64,000 nucleotides of DNA. It comes from Platycnemis pennipes (taxonomy: Eukaryota; Arthropoda; Insecta; Odonata; Platycnemididae). Made by a program: the position numbers and the translations under genes. Position 1 is the stretch's first letter, and the number at the start of each line of letters is the position of its first letter. The stretch lies in the NCBI GenBank assembly GCA_933228895.1, contig OW121858.1, positions 27,365,859-27,429,858 on the forward strand, in the 5' to 3' direction. The notes under the pieces were generated by a model. That model was not told where the DNA came from. It did no database searches and saw only the letters and a program-made list of their open reading frames with translations. Shown in pieces: positions 27,001 to 36,315 of the stretch.

Positions 27001-30000
27001 TTTTTATAAAAAAATTGTTTTCCTCATAAACGCCATTCCTAAAAATTTTTATTTTTTTATTGTTTATCAGTACCATAGAGTACTACAATCGCTGAAAAGA
27101 AGAACTTCCACTTTTCAGTTCAACATGTTTCATAAACAATTCAAAAAATTTCCAAACATTAAGCCAGTTTCCATTACCACATTCTCAGATATTGGTCACA
27201 TAAAATCAAAATCTCTAGTCTTACTTGACATTTTTTTTCTTCTTAAATATGGGTAACAGACACAAGTTTCAAACATCAATAGCTTTCAAAGTATATGTGC
27301 AGATTAAAAAATGTACAGGTTCCGAAGCATACTTCTGTGCACTGCTTAGAACTGAATTTAGCAATTTAATGAACTAAAAATTTGTTCAACTGGATCAGTA
27401 TCTTCCTTTGATATTGAGTGATGTCTTCCTGTTGAACCAATATGAACTGGGGCACCCAAAATCTTCAAAACATCGCGAATTGGAAGTGAGCACTGGTGGT
27501 GGTGTTGCTGTCTTTCATCAGGGAATCTATATCCAGCAGCCGGTCCATGTGGCAGCATAAAGTTAACAATGATTTCACTTAACTCACAACTAATATCTAT
27601 AATATCTGCAATCCACCAGTCACAGTCATACACACAGGCCACAAACATTCCTTTTTGTAGTTCGTGAATTTGAATATTCTCTTGGCATTTATGAGATCTA
27701 GGTTGGACAAATGAAATTTCTCCTTTCTTGCTCTTTAAAGTTCGTGCAATATAAGATCGCCCATCAATTTGAGTCCAGACAGGTGTCTTCTGAATTCCTT
27801 TCACAGGGGTAGTTTGGTTCGACCATTCTTTTATTTTCTGCTGGCGGAATTCTTCAACTTCTTCTTTGGGCAACAGGATCAGGTTTATTGATGCGTGTGA
27901 CTGCACCACTCTTGTAAACTCCTTGGCATTCTGAATTGCAGCTGTACTTGGGCTGGAAAGATTATGTTTTGTTGCATGGTGTTTCAGCAGGCCTCCTACA
28001 CCATCACAGGGCCCCTTACCATGTCCAGTAGCACTGTATACCCACTCCATTGGAACAAGAGACTTTGCAATTTCAAATAGTTGGTAATGGTTTTTGAAGT
28101 GACTAGGGGCACCATCAGAAATAATTATGATCTTTTCTACCTGTGATTGCAGTGGTTGAATAATTTTGTCTATTGCCAACAATGCATGTGCTGAGTCATG
28201 TCCTCTGTCATCACTTATAACTGCAACACTTGTGGTCTTGTTCTGAAAATATGTCACTCCTGTAAAAATTGAAACTTGGGTCATTACTCCAGTGATATCC
28301 TTGAACTTCTTGTGGTAGAACCACAGACCAGTTCTCAGCAAAATCACAGTGAAGCACTAAACATGCAGCCTCTACCCATCCCTTCACTTCTGCAATGTGT
28401 TCTTGTTGCAATTTCTTCAGATGTTGGTGTGTTACTGCTTTCACTGTCCTTCTCCCAAGTTCGTTTAAGAAGGTATCAATAGCAACAGTTTTCTTAATGA
28501 GTTTATTTTCTTCCCATGTTGCAAATGTAACTTCAGAAGAGCTATCTGCTACACTATCCAGACCAAGTGTCTGTAAGTCGAGTCCCCCTTTTCCAGGGCA
28601 GTCACCAGTCCTGAAACAAACATATCTCTCGTTCTATGTCACAGACCACTAACGACTTCACATGTCCAACCAAGGTGTCATATGTCATATCTTCAAGTAA
28701 GTTCTTCAAAGCTACCACACAAAGTTCAAAATTTGCACATTACACACATAAAGAGACATCTCTAGGTGGATGTAGAACAGCTCACTTAGGTCGTAATGCA
28801 TAAAATTTTGATCTTCCAATATGCAATGTTGAATTTTCCTTCTTATATATGGCGAAAGTTTCTTTAATGCTGCGGGTCATGTATCTTTTCACTTTCACCA
28901 CTTTTTCTCCTGCAACTGTCATAGTCATAATGTCTTTTTTGTTGGCACTCTGGCGAGAACAGTCCCACTTATCTTCCAGATAAAATGACTGTGCAATTTG
29001 AACATTTGCTTCATTCACAGGATGACCATAATATGGATCTGGTTTTCCAAACACTCCTTTTGCTGACCTCAAATTTCTTGTCTTGTCCACCATGTATTTT
29101 GATGCAGATGAAATGTGGTGCAAAATTTGGTTCTTTGTAAAGGATACTGGGATAATTGTTAGAACTTGAACCTTATCATTGTAGGATGCACATGATTCAA
29201 CAGCTGAACTGATGTTTGATAAAAACTCTTGGCAGGTTGCACAAGCTCCTTTTAGTTCATTTTCTTCTGAAGTTGGAATTTCTACTTTGAAGAGTTTGGC
29301 CAGTTTTGTTCTGGTATGCTCATCCACTGCTTCAGAAATTTTTCTGGGTTTTCTTGATGCATACATCTCATGAATTGACTTCACTGACCATGGTTTCTTA
29401 ACAGGACTAACACCAACCTCTGTAGCTGACTGATTCAGGATATGTAGTACTTCCTCTGCAGTTACAAAATCTGCATCACACACAACATGGGGGGCTTCTT
29501 GTTCACTTATTTTCATGTTTGATATTGTGTTAAAGCATTTAGAACACAAAAAGTCATTACTGGAAACATTTTCACTTTGAAACAGTCTTAAAATGAGCAC
29601 TCTTATTTCCAACCTGAAGAAAGTCTGTCTCTTTTATGGATATGAAAATAGTCAGCACACTTCACTCTCCTATGGCCCCAGTCAGAAGACATTTCAAATA
29701 GTCTTTTCCACAAACACCACAACCCAGTCAGTCAGCAGAATTCTCAAAAAGCTTCACAAGTACTGTTAACCAAAAGATTTTTTAACTACTCTCTTTAATT
29801 GCTTGTTGACAACTGAACTGTCAGTTCATGTGTCCTCCTTTTATATGCTAGGTCAAACATTTAGAATTTTCTGGTTAGGTTCAGATTGTTCTAGAAAGTT
29901 CTGTTACATTCTTTAATTATGTGGAAGGTTACACATTGTCCTCAGAGGTTTTCTGAAGTTATCTGGAAGCTTCAACATTGTTCTAGAGTATTTTGTTACA

Positions 30001-33000
30001 TTCTGGAATTATTTGCAAGTTTGTAGATTGTTGAAGTGTGTTCTATTATGCTCTGAAATTATCTGGAAGCTTCAAAATTACTCTAGAAGTTTCGGTAACC
30101 TCTCTCAAATTATTTGGAATCTTCCAAATTGTTCTAGAAGGTTCCGTTACGTTTTGGAATCATCTAGAATTTTCCACATTATTCCAGAAGATCATTAATG
30201 ATTTGGAAGGTTATTAATGAAGAAAATCTAAAAAAATTATCAACATTTAGCTAGTTCCTAACTTTGTTTCATATGTTGTTTTTAGTTAATCACAAACAGT
30301 GCAAATTTTTTGAGATTGGAGTTTTAAAATGACAAAATTATAAAAACTTGCAATCAATAAATTCACCATGGAAGGTAAAAAATTACATTAATTTATAAAA
30401 CCTGTTAAACTGAAAAGTGGAAGTTCTTCTTTTCAGCGATTGTAGTACTCTATGGCACTGATAAACAGTAAAAAAATAAAAATTTTTAGGAATGGCGTTT
30501 TTGAGGAAAACAATTTTTTTTATTAAAAATAATAAATTAAAAAAATTGCAGCAAGAGAATGTGGACACACATTTTCAAATCAAGGATATCATTTTAATCA
30601 CAAAATTATTATCTTTCAAATAAAATAAAAAGGAGCAATATATCTTGAATCGTTCCTGAGATATGAGCATTTTAGTATTTTGTCAAAAATCGCATTTGAA
30701 AAATAGCGATCGCGGGCCCATGTTCGGTGGACTGTATCTAGGGTCAAAAAATTTTTTAGACAAAACTAAAATATACGTATTACTTACTTCGTCCTGAAGT
30801 TTGACATATGTTAAATTCAATAACATCTGAGACTATAAAGGTAACCCCCCTGCCTGAATCGATATGGACTGGGCCAGTTTCATCTACACATAAATGCAGT
30901 TATTAGACACGTAGCTGCAACATTCGTATTATGCACCTTAACTTGCTGCTAAGATTAAAGAGACTTCGGCACTCTACTGTTATCAAAGCTTAGAATCATG
31001 GACATAAAACAACTATTTCAAAAATGCTATGCAACAGTCAGTGTTTAAACCTTAAACACAAGGGTCTTTTTAATTCCCAGTCTGGAATTTTCTTTCCTCG
31101 TAACTTTGTATCCCGACTTACACCCAGGCACAAAAGACGACCTGTTGTCGTAAAACATGGCGTTCACGGGGATGTAATTGGGATTCCACAGCGAGAGGCG
31201 GCAAGGGATTTACTTTCCGTCACCATTCCTAAATTTCTTATAATGAAGGCGAAACGTTGGTAAAATTGGTGTTTCTCTTAACGACCAAACTACTCCAGAC
31301 AAATTATCCATTTCTACTATTCCTAAACCATAGCTGACCTGTCTGTGCTAATAGCACCACTTTTTTGCCATTACGCACAGTATCGTATTGTCAAAAAATA
31401 TTACCTCTAGAAAGCCTCCTTATCACTGAAAACATGAAAAAAAATCACGAATTGTCGTTCCTGCTATCACTTGCCATGTTAATTTTCAAGAACGAGCAAA
31501 CTAATCGGTTCCTAGCGCCACCACCTATTAAAAAAATGAACTCTTTGGGGTCGGAGGATTGCGGCAACAGCGACATCTAGCGGTTTCTATATAAAACTTC
31601 TAGAGTTGAGCGACCAGTAGTAATATAAGGACCATGATATGATATAGCACCACCTCTTCAGGTAATACCCAGCCAGCACAAATAAACATTTTACCTTCAA
31701 TTTATTTGAAATTTACGTAAATATGTCGTAAACTGTTTATTTGTTTACAAGTTGCTCACGTAAACTTCTAAGATGCATCTCGTAAAAATCGCGGCCACAT
31801 GTCCTCATCGTGGAGTAAGCAACACAGAATCGGTTTACCAGAACGTCCGCCATAATGCATACGCATCAAATACTTTGTTTGCCATATATATTCCCTCACT
31901 ACGCATTAAATGTGCAATTAAATCCAGTGTACCACGTTTAAAAATTTTCACGAATAAAAAAGGTAAAAAAATAAAATTACATATACATCACTAGTGGCGC
32001 TTTCGCCCCTAGATGGCTCAGGGAACCGAACCCGTATCATTCGCTTCATATCTCGGCACGCTACCACCAGGCTAACTGCTTCGTTGATGTGAGTGTTGTC
32101 AGATTGCTAGTTGTTGTGACGCAGTTCATGCATGAACTTGCGCCGGTTCATGAATGCGAAGTAAAGTTTCAATAGTTGATTATAACTATAATTCATTACA
32201 TAACTGTAAGTTAAGACTATCGAAGGAACTGTAGTAATGATTTACGATCGAATTTGCTTTCCTAAATTGTCGAACACATGAATCCTTCTTTAATTGTGCT
32301 GGAGTGACAACACCCCTTAGAAAAATCTTAAATTAAAATCTTAAAGAATAAAAATTAATTTCTCTTCACCAATGGTTATGATTACTGGTGAGCACCAATT
32401 AACTACTTGTGAATGATGATTAACCCTTTCGCGCCGAACGTCGGTCATGGCCGACGCAGATTTTTGTACGCTAAAGACCGAATGTCGGTCATGACCGACG
32501 TGGATTTTTCGACCCAAAAGACCGAACGTCGGCCATGGCCGACGAGGAGGAGGAAAAGTGACCGCCGCGGAAGCAATAACCTCAGGTATACTGCGACCCC
32601 TCGAGACCCGGCTTAGCGTGAGCTAAGACCCTTTCCCGGGCAACTGGGCTCGACCCTCTGCCTCATTTGTAACCCCCCTCGCTGCATGACTTCGCGGTTA
32701 ACTAGTAGTCTATGCACTGGTTTTTCTAAACCATTTTTTTGTTATACATTCCTTTAATTTAAGCTTTAAAGTGAAATATGCGTTTTTTGCTGAGTTTGTG
32801 AAAATTTTGAACGATATTCTAGCGTTAATATTAACGGAGTTAAAGTGCAGTACTCTACATAACTTGTAGGTTATACATATGTTCACGGCAAAAAATACAC
32901 TTTTGGATAAAGTTTTGTTTTAGCTTGGGGTAATCGTGATTCGTTCCTTCTCACTTAAATTTTTATTTTTTCTCATATTTGAATTCATACCTATTCAACT

Positions 33001-36000
33001 ATCACATATATTTCCGTATTTTTCCTCATCGAAAAGTAGATTTTCTGGTTTTCTTAAGAACTGGATCTTTAGTAACCATTGATTCTTCTTATACGTTGGT
33101 GTTCCATTTGAACTATTGGTAGTTTTATACTTTAATACCCTTATGCGTAAACGCATACGTATTCTCCGGGGCATTTCTTCAATAAAGCACTTGAGCCGGA
33201 TGACTAGTTTCCCACGCTGTGTCAGGTAGCAGACTTTGGAAAAACCATAGATCCCATTCGTATGGTGCTGCTCTTTGTGTATGCATGGTCTTAATGGGTT
33301 AAAAGCATTTTCGCCGAATTTCTAGGTCCCCTATCACTTTCTTCGAAAACCGACTCTGAAGAATTATCATCTACACACCTGTGGTGGTATCTCTTGTGTT
33401 TTCATGCTGTGCTTCTCTTCTCAATGCCTTTTCACTGAATTGCTGGATTCCCCATCCTTTTCGTAGAATTTCTCATTAGGAATCCATTTCTACACCCATG
33501 TGCCCATTCATATGAATATTTGTTTTTCCTTGCTTCTCACTTCAGTCTTGGCTCTAAAGCAAGCAGTGCTCTCTCTGTTCGCTCGAGTTTTAGCCATTTC
33601 TTAGTTCAGATAAATTCTCTCTTTGTGGTGGCGTTGCAAAACTTTTGTTCGAGTGTAGTCATGTCAAAGGAACATTCTATGCTTGAGGACTCAATATTGG
33701 AGTTATTAACTAAAAGTGTAGTGAGGATGAAGACGTCTATTCGGACTCAGATGAGGAGACTTCGGATTATGATCCAGAGACTTCGACTGCTGAAGCAACA
33801 GGCGCAATGGATCCCTCAGTTTCATCTTCGGGCGATGGATCAGATACGAGGAAAAGATTGTTACCAAAAGAAGAAAGCTTTCTCCGAAAGGTATGGATTT
33901 GTTTTCTGATGGTATTTCTCCAAAAATCCACGAATTTGATTCCTCTTCTTCCGGGTCTAAGGCTGCTGCGTCCGCGAGTTCTCCAATCAGATTATTTTAT
34001 GAATTTTTTTTCTCCACTGATTTGCTTATGCTAATGTCAGAAGGAACCTATCGGTTCAAATTCGTTAATATTAACGCTAGAATTTCATTTAAAATTTTGA
34101 AGCGCTCAGCAAAACACGTGGAATCCATTTAATAAGTTTAAAATTTTGGAATATACGTAAGGGCTTTTAAAAAAAACAGTGCTAATTCAATCAATTTACC
34201 GCGGACTCCTGTTGCGAAAAAGGCTGCTAAAGGGTTGGTTGGTCGAGCCCAGTGGACGGGGAAAGGGTCCGGTGTCCCGCTGAGTTGGGTCCCAAAACGG
34301 TGGGTGGGGCATACCTGCCTACTTCCTCGCCACGAGAGAGCTCCGGACGGGAGAGTCAAGAAATATCTCTTTCTCCTCGTACGACGGGAAAAATTCTCTT
34401 CCTATGGCTCCGGAACGAAAGGGTTAATTACTAATATTTGCAGTGATTACCTACTTATTTCAAGGGAGCTCAGGGGTGGATTTTGGAACAATATCAAACT
34501 GCTATCTCATATCGGTGATCAGCTTGAAACATATGTACTCCACATTTAATGAAAAAGATACTTGAAACTACTTCATGTATCCACATGTTAACTTTATGAG
34601 CCAAATATTTTCATTAAACATACGCGCAGAGTATAATCTATGACATAATGCTGTAAATTTACTAATTTCTTACTGGCCCACACTCGTAAGAATCACGTAA
34701 ATTCGTTTACGTGTGCGGTTTAAAAACCGTTTACGAGATGCTTACATAAGCATTGAGCATTTACGTTTACGTTCATTCTCATAAAATGATTGCTTAGAAT
34801 TTACGTAAACATGAAAAAATACGGGGAGATTATGTTTACGTATACACACGCACATTAAGTTTACGAGGATTTTACGTAAACATGTTACCGTGTGCTGGCT
34901 GGGTAGTGGATGCCATTCCAGTAGAAAATGAGACAGCAATGTTGCAATCCCAACAAAAGTTACTATGAAACAAACTTTAAGAACTCCAGTTTACTTATAA
35001 CACTAAACAAAAGATGTAAAAACAGTGCGGATATTGCAATGACTTTCACTCAATGGCCTACAATGATCTGCGAGAACCAATGGCATTACCAGATTCATAA
35101 ACAACAAACCAAATCCAACGGAAGTAAAAAGTTCAGTTGCTTAAGGCTTTCAAAAGGCAATTTAAGAGGAGTGTTAATATGTACAATTGCCAAGTAGAAA
35201 TAAGAGTTATGTTGTCCAAAAATGCAGATAAGCTGTAATATATATGTAAAAATAAGATGTTGTAAAAATGGTTTTATAAGACATTTGGCTACAAAGAAAA
35301 AGGGTTCCAAAAATTTATGATGGATATGTATGGGATAATGTTTTTTCTACACCAACTTGGTATCGCAAAAATGAAAGTCAATCAAAAACAATTACACACG
35401 AAAATATTAATAATTCTCAGCGAATCTAAAAATTGAGGTGTGCATTTTTTTAAACTAATTGCCCTGTTAGTAAGACACCCCGCTAAGAGACAAACAATCT
35501 CTATCTCTCATTATAAAGTCATATTACTTTACAAAATTCCCTTAAGCAGTAACACGTAAATTCCTTATCTTCAGGAAACATGGCCAACTTCAGATACTCC
35601 TGGAAATTTTAACGGCATCTTCACCTACAATTCGTTAGTTAAATGAATCAATTTCTTCACATTTTCAGAAACTGCTCTGCATATTCTTTTAACCCATTGT
35701 TACACCTCTTTAACAAATCTAGATGCTCCTTACTGCATTCAACCTCATTACAGCGTAAAACCTAATTTTGTGCATACCAGACTTACACACCACGTAAATT
35801 CTAAGAGGAGTTCAATAATAATAAATATAAGTAACGTGATAAATACTTACACCATCACATGCTGTACTCCGAACTTGGTTTACCGGCCAGTTATTATTCC
35901 CTTTGATGCGACTGTCATAAACTTCCTGGTTCTCCACGCAACGTTGCTTGAAAAAATGGAACTCCCTCAACTTTTCCAAGCAAATGGAACAAACCAGCCA

Positions 36001-36315
36001 CGGATACAAAGCTTCCTTCAGAACCTGAGAAATACGAATGAAATCAGCAACGGTTTATTGGATGACAAAATAGATTCCCACGTCAACCACCCAAACAATA
36101 ACACCAGTGCGGAAGTGATAAGTACAATTGATAAAAACACAAGTGGAGAACTGGTATAGAATTAAATGCAGTACACTCACCACTAACTGCAGCAGATTTT
36201 CTACTGCTTGTTTCACCACGAATTCGTCGTTCCTACTTTCTTCTAGTATGTCAATTAAACGACACCCGGTACTAAGGCACAACCTACATATAAGATGCGC
36301 GCGTAATCCACGCAT
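1456..36315 (-). CDS. Gene A: ZAD-C2H2 zinc-finger transcription factor (multi-exon model)
   Basis: Predicted nuclear DNA-binding protein. Exons in order on the minus strand: 36315-36181 and 36024-35851 (ZAD), 24311-24189, 17941-17816, 16934-16812, 14750-14661, 12782-12690 (short acidic exons, each starting with psi-K-x-E), and 3047-1456 (14 C2H2 fingers). All have AG acceptors and GT donors; the internal ones are phase 0 at both ends. The last exon begins with two bases that complete a codon, so a phase-1-ending exon equivalent to 54500-54593 of gene B must exist between 3.05 and 12.7 kb, but I could not find it. ZAD-C2H2 proteins of insects are mostly sequence-specific regulators that dimerise through the ZAD. 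The introns contain at least six transposon insertions. The gene is the mirror-image paralogue of gene B. Joining these exons into one gene is inference; separate or alternative transcripts are possible. Confidence 0.55.
1757..2440 (-). repeat. Tandem 84-bp zinc-finger units with 168-bp higher order
   Basis: Within the C2H2 exon, 84-bp units coding one finger plus linker recur with only scattered substitutions. Over much of the array, units of the R/N/G contact type alternate with units of the E/N/R type, so the true period there is 168 bp. This is coding sequence, not a separate satellite. Confidence 0.85.
3920..3990 (+). repeat. tRNA-related relic (possible SINE head)
   Basis: A box-A-like string TGGCACAATGGATAAGG at about 3927 is followed about 41 bases later by a degraded box-B-like string. 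The spacing suits a tRNA-derived SINE promoter, but the B box is poor, so it is either a decayed SINE or a tRNA pseudogene. Confidence 0.35.
4735..5516 (-). mobile_element. Penelope-like retroelement fragment (reverse transcriptase, broken)
   Basis: Reading the minus strand in several frames gives characteristic Penelope reverse transcriptase pieces: a region with DSPTYALAKYIA, then VSNSQDFHRCI, then TFIVSFDVGSLFTKMPT (the first catalytic Asp lies in SFDV), and, after a frameshift and stop, QTEGSLMGSPISAAVATIYME, the G-SP motif typical of the family. An upstream frame (about 5450-5320) may belong to the N-terminal part. At least two frame changes and in-frame stops make it non-functional. The plus-strand motif GAAACGTTGG near 5735, beside CCTGACGAGG, resembles the terminal repeats of such elements, so the full remnant may reach about 5.75 kb. 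It sits in the last intron of gene A. Confidence 0.65.
7047..7084 (+). repeat. Dispersed short repeat, copy 1
   Basis: The string ATACCCTGCAAGCC, a short variable spacer, then AGGGTGTGTGGC recurs at 17968-18004. A weaker relative in inverse orientation lies in gene B's intron near 51.7 kb. It is probably the end of a dispersed transposon family. Confidence 0.5.
7631..7720. repeat. Two tandem 45-bp copies
   Basis: Two adjacent 45-bp copies (7631-7675 and 7676-7720), both starting ATCTCTTTTATTAT and ending AAGATCCA, with three differences. It is a simple local duplication with no coding content. Confidence 0.8.
10332..10712 (+). mobile_element. LTR-retrotransposon gag remnant
   Basis: A 73-codon charged, probably coiled-coil frame (10332-10553) ends just before a second frame with the retroviral-type capsid pattern: MPSFAGNPGKQLIRF, a stop, KIRKYTMF, then QMLKGNAELW. 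This fits the usual P-x-F-x-G ... L-x-G-x-A-x-x-W layout of transposon Gag proteins. The frame is broken and no pol region follows. I call it a solitary Gag fossil. Confidence 0.4.
11645..12330. repeat. Direct duplicate of 14400-15190 (intron plus exon segment)
   Basis: Several hundred bases here align with 14.40-15.19 kb in the same order: CACACAGCACTCA, the string CCCTCATGATTGGAAGA, a decayed exon, then ATCAACATT...TCAAGATTT. The two copies are about 2.75 kb apart, so a piece of gene A including one short exon was duplicated in tandem. Confidence 0.6.
11885..11978 (-). pseudogene. Decayed duplicate of the 14.7-kb psi-K-x-E exon
   Basis: On the minus strand this matches exon 14750-14661 (GATGTTCAG, then a diverged middle, then AGCAAATCA) but has an in-frame TAG in its 5' part and has lost the psi-K-x-E start and a clean acceptor. 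The 3' half is still open and ends at a weak GTATCA donor. It shows that the small exons of gene A multiply and die by segmental duplication. Confidence 0.55.
12690..12782 (-). CDS. Gene A internal exon, starts VSVKVEQGDKED
   Basis: Phase-0 exon of 31 codons with a strong acceptor (TTTTTCAG) and a GTATGG donor. It begins with V-K-V-E, a match to the psi-K-x-E SUMO-acceptor consensus, followed by an acidic, disordered-looking stretch. It is related to exon 14750-14661. Confidence 0.75.
12783..14660. other. Gene A intron
   Basis: AT-rich intron of about 1.9 kb. Nothing recognisable apart from the start of the tandem segmental duplicate near its upstream end. Confidence 0.5.
14661..14750 (-). 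CDS. Gene A internal exon, starts VSVKSEESEKDD
   Basis: Phase-0 exon of 30 codons; acceptor CTTTTTTAG, donor GTGAGT. It starts with V-K-S-E (psi-K-x-E) and is rich in Ser, Asp and Lys. Its sister 12782-12690 and its dead copy at 11.9 kb share this form. Confidence 0.75.
14751..16811. other. Gene A intron
   Basis: About 2.1 kb. The part to 15.19 kb is the second copy of the direct duplicate. A 130-codon plus-strand frame at 15883-16275 matches nothing I know and has no supporting signals. Confidence 0.5.
16812..16934 (-). CDS. Gene A internal exon, starts IPIKTEEDNAVEDPL
   Basis: Phase-0 exon of 41 codons; acceptor CCTTGCAG, donor GTGAGG. It opens with I-K-T-E (psi-K-x-E). The remainder (AVEDPL, DACKNMDSDHS) is shared with exon 24311-24189 of this gene and 48285-48407 of gene B, so the three are paralogous copies of one exon. 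Confidence 0.85.
16935..17815. other. Gene A intron
   Basis: About 0.9 kb. Small overlapping frames at 17019-17359 on both strands have no recognised content. Confidence 0.5.
17816..17941 (-). CDS. Gene A internal exon, starts VAVKCEEDGSTSES
   Basis: Phase-0 exon of 42 codons; acceptor CCCCACAG, donor GTGAGT. It opens with V-K-C-E (psi-K-x-E). The following SESMDLDSH compares with NSMNWDFGH of gene B exon 52103-52201, making these two the likely counterparts. The dispersed short repeat lies 26 bp upstream of the acceptor. Confidence 0.8.
17968..18004 (+). repeat. Dispersed short repeat, copy 2
   Basis: Same string as at 7047-7084 with two or three changes (GCCGCCTCGAGGGTGTGTGG). Confidence 0.5.
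20385..20772. repeat. Self-complementary minisatellite (left array of the MITE)
   Basis: Repeats of CTATAATCACTAT alternate with GGGGTATAGTTCTATAGTCC and GAAATTT spacers. The units can pair with each other and with the right array, so the strand could fold into extended hairpins. Confidence 0.85.
21566..21722. repeat. Right array of the MITE
   Basis: Copies of TATATATAATCACTA and the inverse ATAGTGATTATAG. Same family as the left array. Confidence 0.85.
23650..23935 (+). pseudogene. hAT-type (ZBED-like) transposase fossil, copy in gene A
   Basis: The plus strand encodes, through several stops, VLRNKEPILSALA, FQGLTLE and ISTEKQVKAS followed by LIPLNQGI. This is the part of hAT transposases between the catalytic core and the C-terminal dimerisation region. 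It matches the minus-strand frame at 49871-49632 almost residue for residue. It lies antisense to gene A just downstream of the 24.2-kb exon, the same relative place and orientation as its twin in gene B. Confidence 0.6.
24189..24311 (-). CDS. Gene A internal exon, starts IPIKSEAGNAVEDPL
   Basis: Phase-0 exon of 41 codons; acceptor CCATGCAG, donor GTGAGG. Opens with I-K-S-E (psi-K-x-E). It is the closest relative of gene B exon 48285-48407, including the first bases of the following intron. Confidence 0.85.
26655..27130 (+). repeat. Left terminal inverted repeat of the 26.7-30.9-kb element
   Basis: Inverted copy of about 30395-30888. Both carry AGTCTCAGATGTTATTGAAT near the outer end and CTGAAAAGAAGAACTTCCAC near the inner end. 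Confidence 0.8.
27358..29612 (-). pseudogene. DDE-type transposase of an unassigned family (HGKG-CDGVGG type), broken
   Basis: Three blocks on the minus strand form one ancestral protein. The first (29612-28782, 276 codons) has CSKC and CATC zinc-binding pairs. The middle (about 28620-28270) includes HCDFAENWSV and GYHWSND. The last (28347-27358) includes FTGVTYF, VISDDRGHD, IISDGAPSHFKN and HGKGPCDGVGG, then a C-terminal region with further Cys and His. The Asp in DFAENW and the one in SDGA would be catalytic candidates. A region with several stops separates the first two blocks, and a frameshift near 28.29 kb separates the last two, so the copy cannot make a full protein. I know similar proteins from many animal genomes but cannot place them in a named superfamily. 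The first ORF codon is not necessarily the true start. Confidence 0.6.
29888..30180. repeat. Six 50-bp tandem units with heat-shock-element-like motifs
   Basis: Units of 50, 42, 50, 50, 51 and 50 bp, most beginning GTTCTAGA and ending in ATT. Two contain a perfect TTCnnGAAnnTTC (29889-29901 and 30132-30144); the others carry GGAAGCTTC or CTAGAAGTTTC, partial versions. The array lies 275-570 bp upstream of the transposase frame on the minus strand. Confidence 0.75.
30395..30888 (-). repeat. Right terminal inverted repeat of the 26.7-30.9-kb element
   Basis: See the left arm. Small indels distinguish the arms, so the insertion is not recent. Confidence 0.8.
32005..32080 (-). repeat. tRNA-like sequence with A and B boxes (SINE head or pseudo-tRNA)
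   Basis: On the minus strand TAGCCTGGTGG (complement of 32064-32074) fits a pol III A box and GGTTCGGTTCC (complement of 32022-32032) fits a B box. Their starts are 42 bases apart, as in a real tRNA. A good cloverleaf is not evident to me, so I treat it as tRNA-derived rather than a working tRNA. Confidence 0.5.
32430..32545. repeat. Three subterminal palindromes of the piggyBac derivative
   Basis: Three copies of GTCGGTCATGGCCGAC or close variants at a spacing of about 45 bp, each preceded by CGAAYGTC. They are candidate transposase-binding sites. Confidence 0.75.
33661..34060 (+). pseudogene. piggyBac transposase N-terminal remnant
   Basis: From ATG 33661 the frame starts MSKEHSMLEDSILELL. 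After a frameshift it continues as an acidic stretch (SEDEDVYSDSDEE), then MDPSVSSSGDGSD. After a second frameshift it reads SPIRLFYEFF and LLMLMSEGT, which fits the conserved piggyBac block just before the catalytic domain. The DDD core is absent, so this is the remains of an internally deleted element. Confidence 0.65.
35851..36024 (-). CDS. Gene A ZAD exon 2
   Basis: 58 codons, phase 0 at both ends. It starts with the acceptor TTTCTCAG and VLKEALYPWLVCSIC, which supplies the second Cys pair (CSIC) of the ZAD. Then come EKLREFHFFKQRC and ENQEVY and a donor GTAAGT. It differs from its gene B twin by one extra Asn codon and a few substitutions. Confidence 0.85.
36181..36315 (-). CDS. Gene A ZAD exon 1 with start codon
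   Basis: 45 codons from ATG at 36315 (MRGLRAHLICRLCLSTG) to a GTGAGT donor. The CRLC pair and the LIDILEE segment are the first half of a ZAD; two Cys here plus two in exon 2 would bind one zinc ion. I chose this ATG because the gene B twin has the same one and the identity between the genes continues through it. Confidence 0.85.

Larger units (their letters stand above)
26655..30888 (-). mobile_element. DDE transposon with terminal inverted repeats of about 450 bp
   Basis: About 26.66-27.13 kb and 30.39-30.88 kb are inverted copies of one another with high identity across features such as GGGCCC next to the GAACATGG string and TTCGTCCTGAAGTTTGACAT. Between them the minus strand carries a broken transposase (29612-27358). 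A 50-bp repeat array lies between the right arm and the transposase start. The exact outer ends are unclear because similarity fades (GGCCYARTCCATATC is the outermost shared part), and I could not define a target duplication. Confidence 0.7.
32420..34427 (+). mobile_element. piggyBac-family non-autonomous element flanked by TTAA
   Basis: Exactly 2000 bp (32424-34423) lie between two TTAA tetranucleotides (32420-32423 and 34424-34427), the specific target of piggyBac. The ends are inverted repeats CCCTTTCGCGCC and CCCTTTCGTTCC. Just inside the left end are three copies of a GTCGGYCATGRCCGAC palindrome. The interior keeps the N-terminal part of a transposase in broken frames; the catalytic core is missing. 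Confidence 0.85.
31666..34905. mobile_element. MITE split by a piggyBac derivative
   Basis: Starts TACCCAGCCAGCACA (31666) and ends with the exact inverse TGTGCTGGCTGGGTA (34891-34905). Both inner flanks have repeated TTTACGTAAA-like strings. Removing the piggyBac insertion leaves about 1.2 kb, typical of a non-autonomous DNA element. The left part also includes a tRNA-like segment at 32.0 kb. No gene of its own is seen. Confidence 0.6.
24312..35850. other. Gene A first long intron
   Basis: About 11.5 kb separating the ZAD exons from the first psi-K-x-E exon. It holds the long-TIR DDE element (26.66-30.89 kb) and the nested MITE plus piggyBac derivative (31.67-34.91 kb). The rest (24.3-26.6, 30.9-31.6, 34.9-35.8 kb) shows no gene. 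A GAAGGCGAAACGTTGG string at about 31246 resembles a Penelope terminal motif. Confidence 0.5.
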
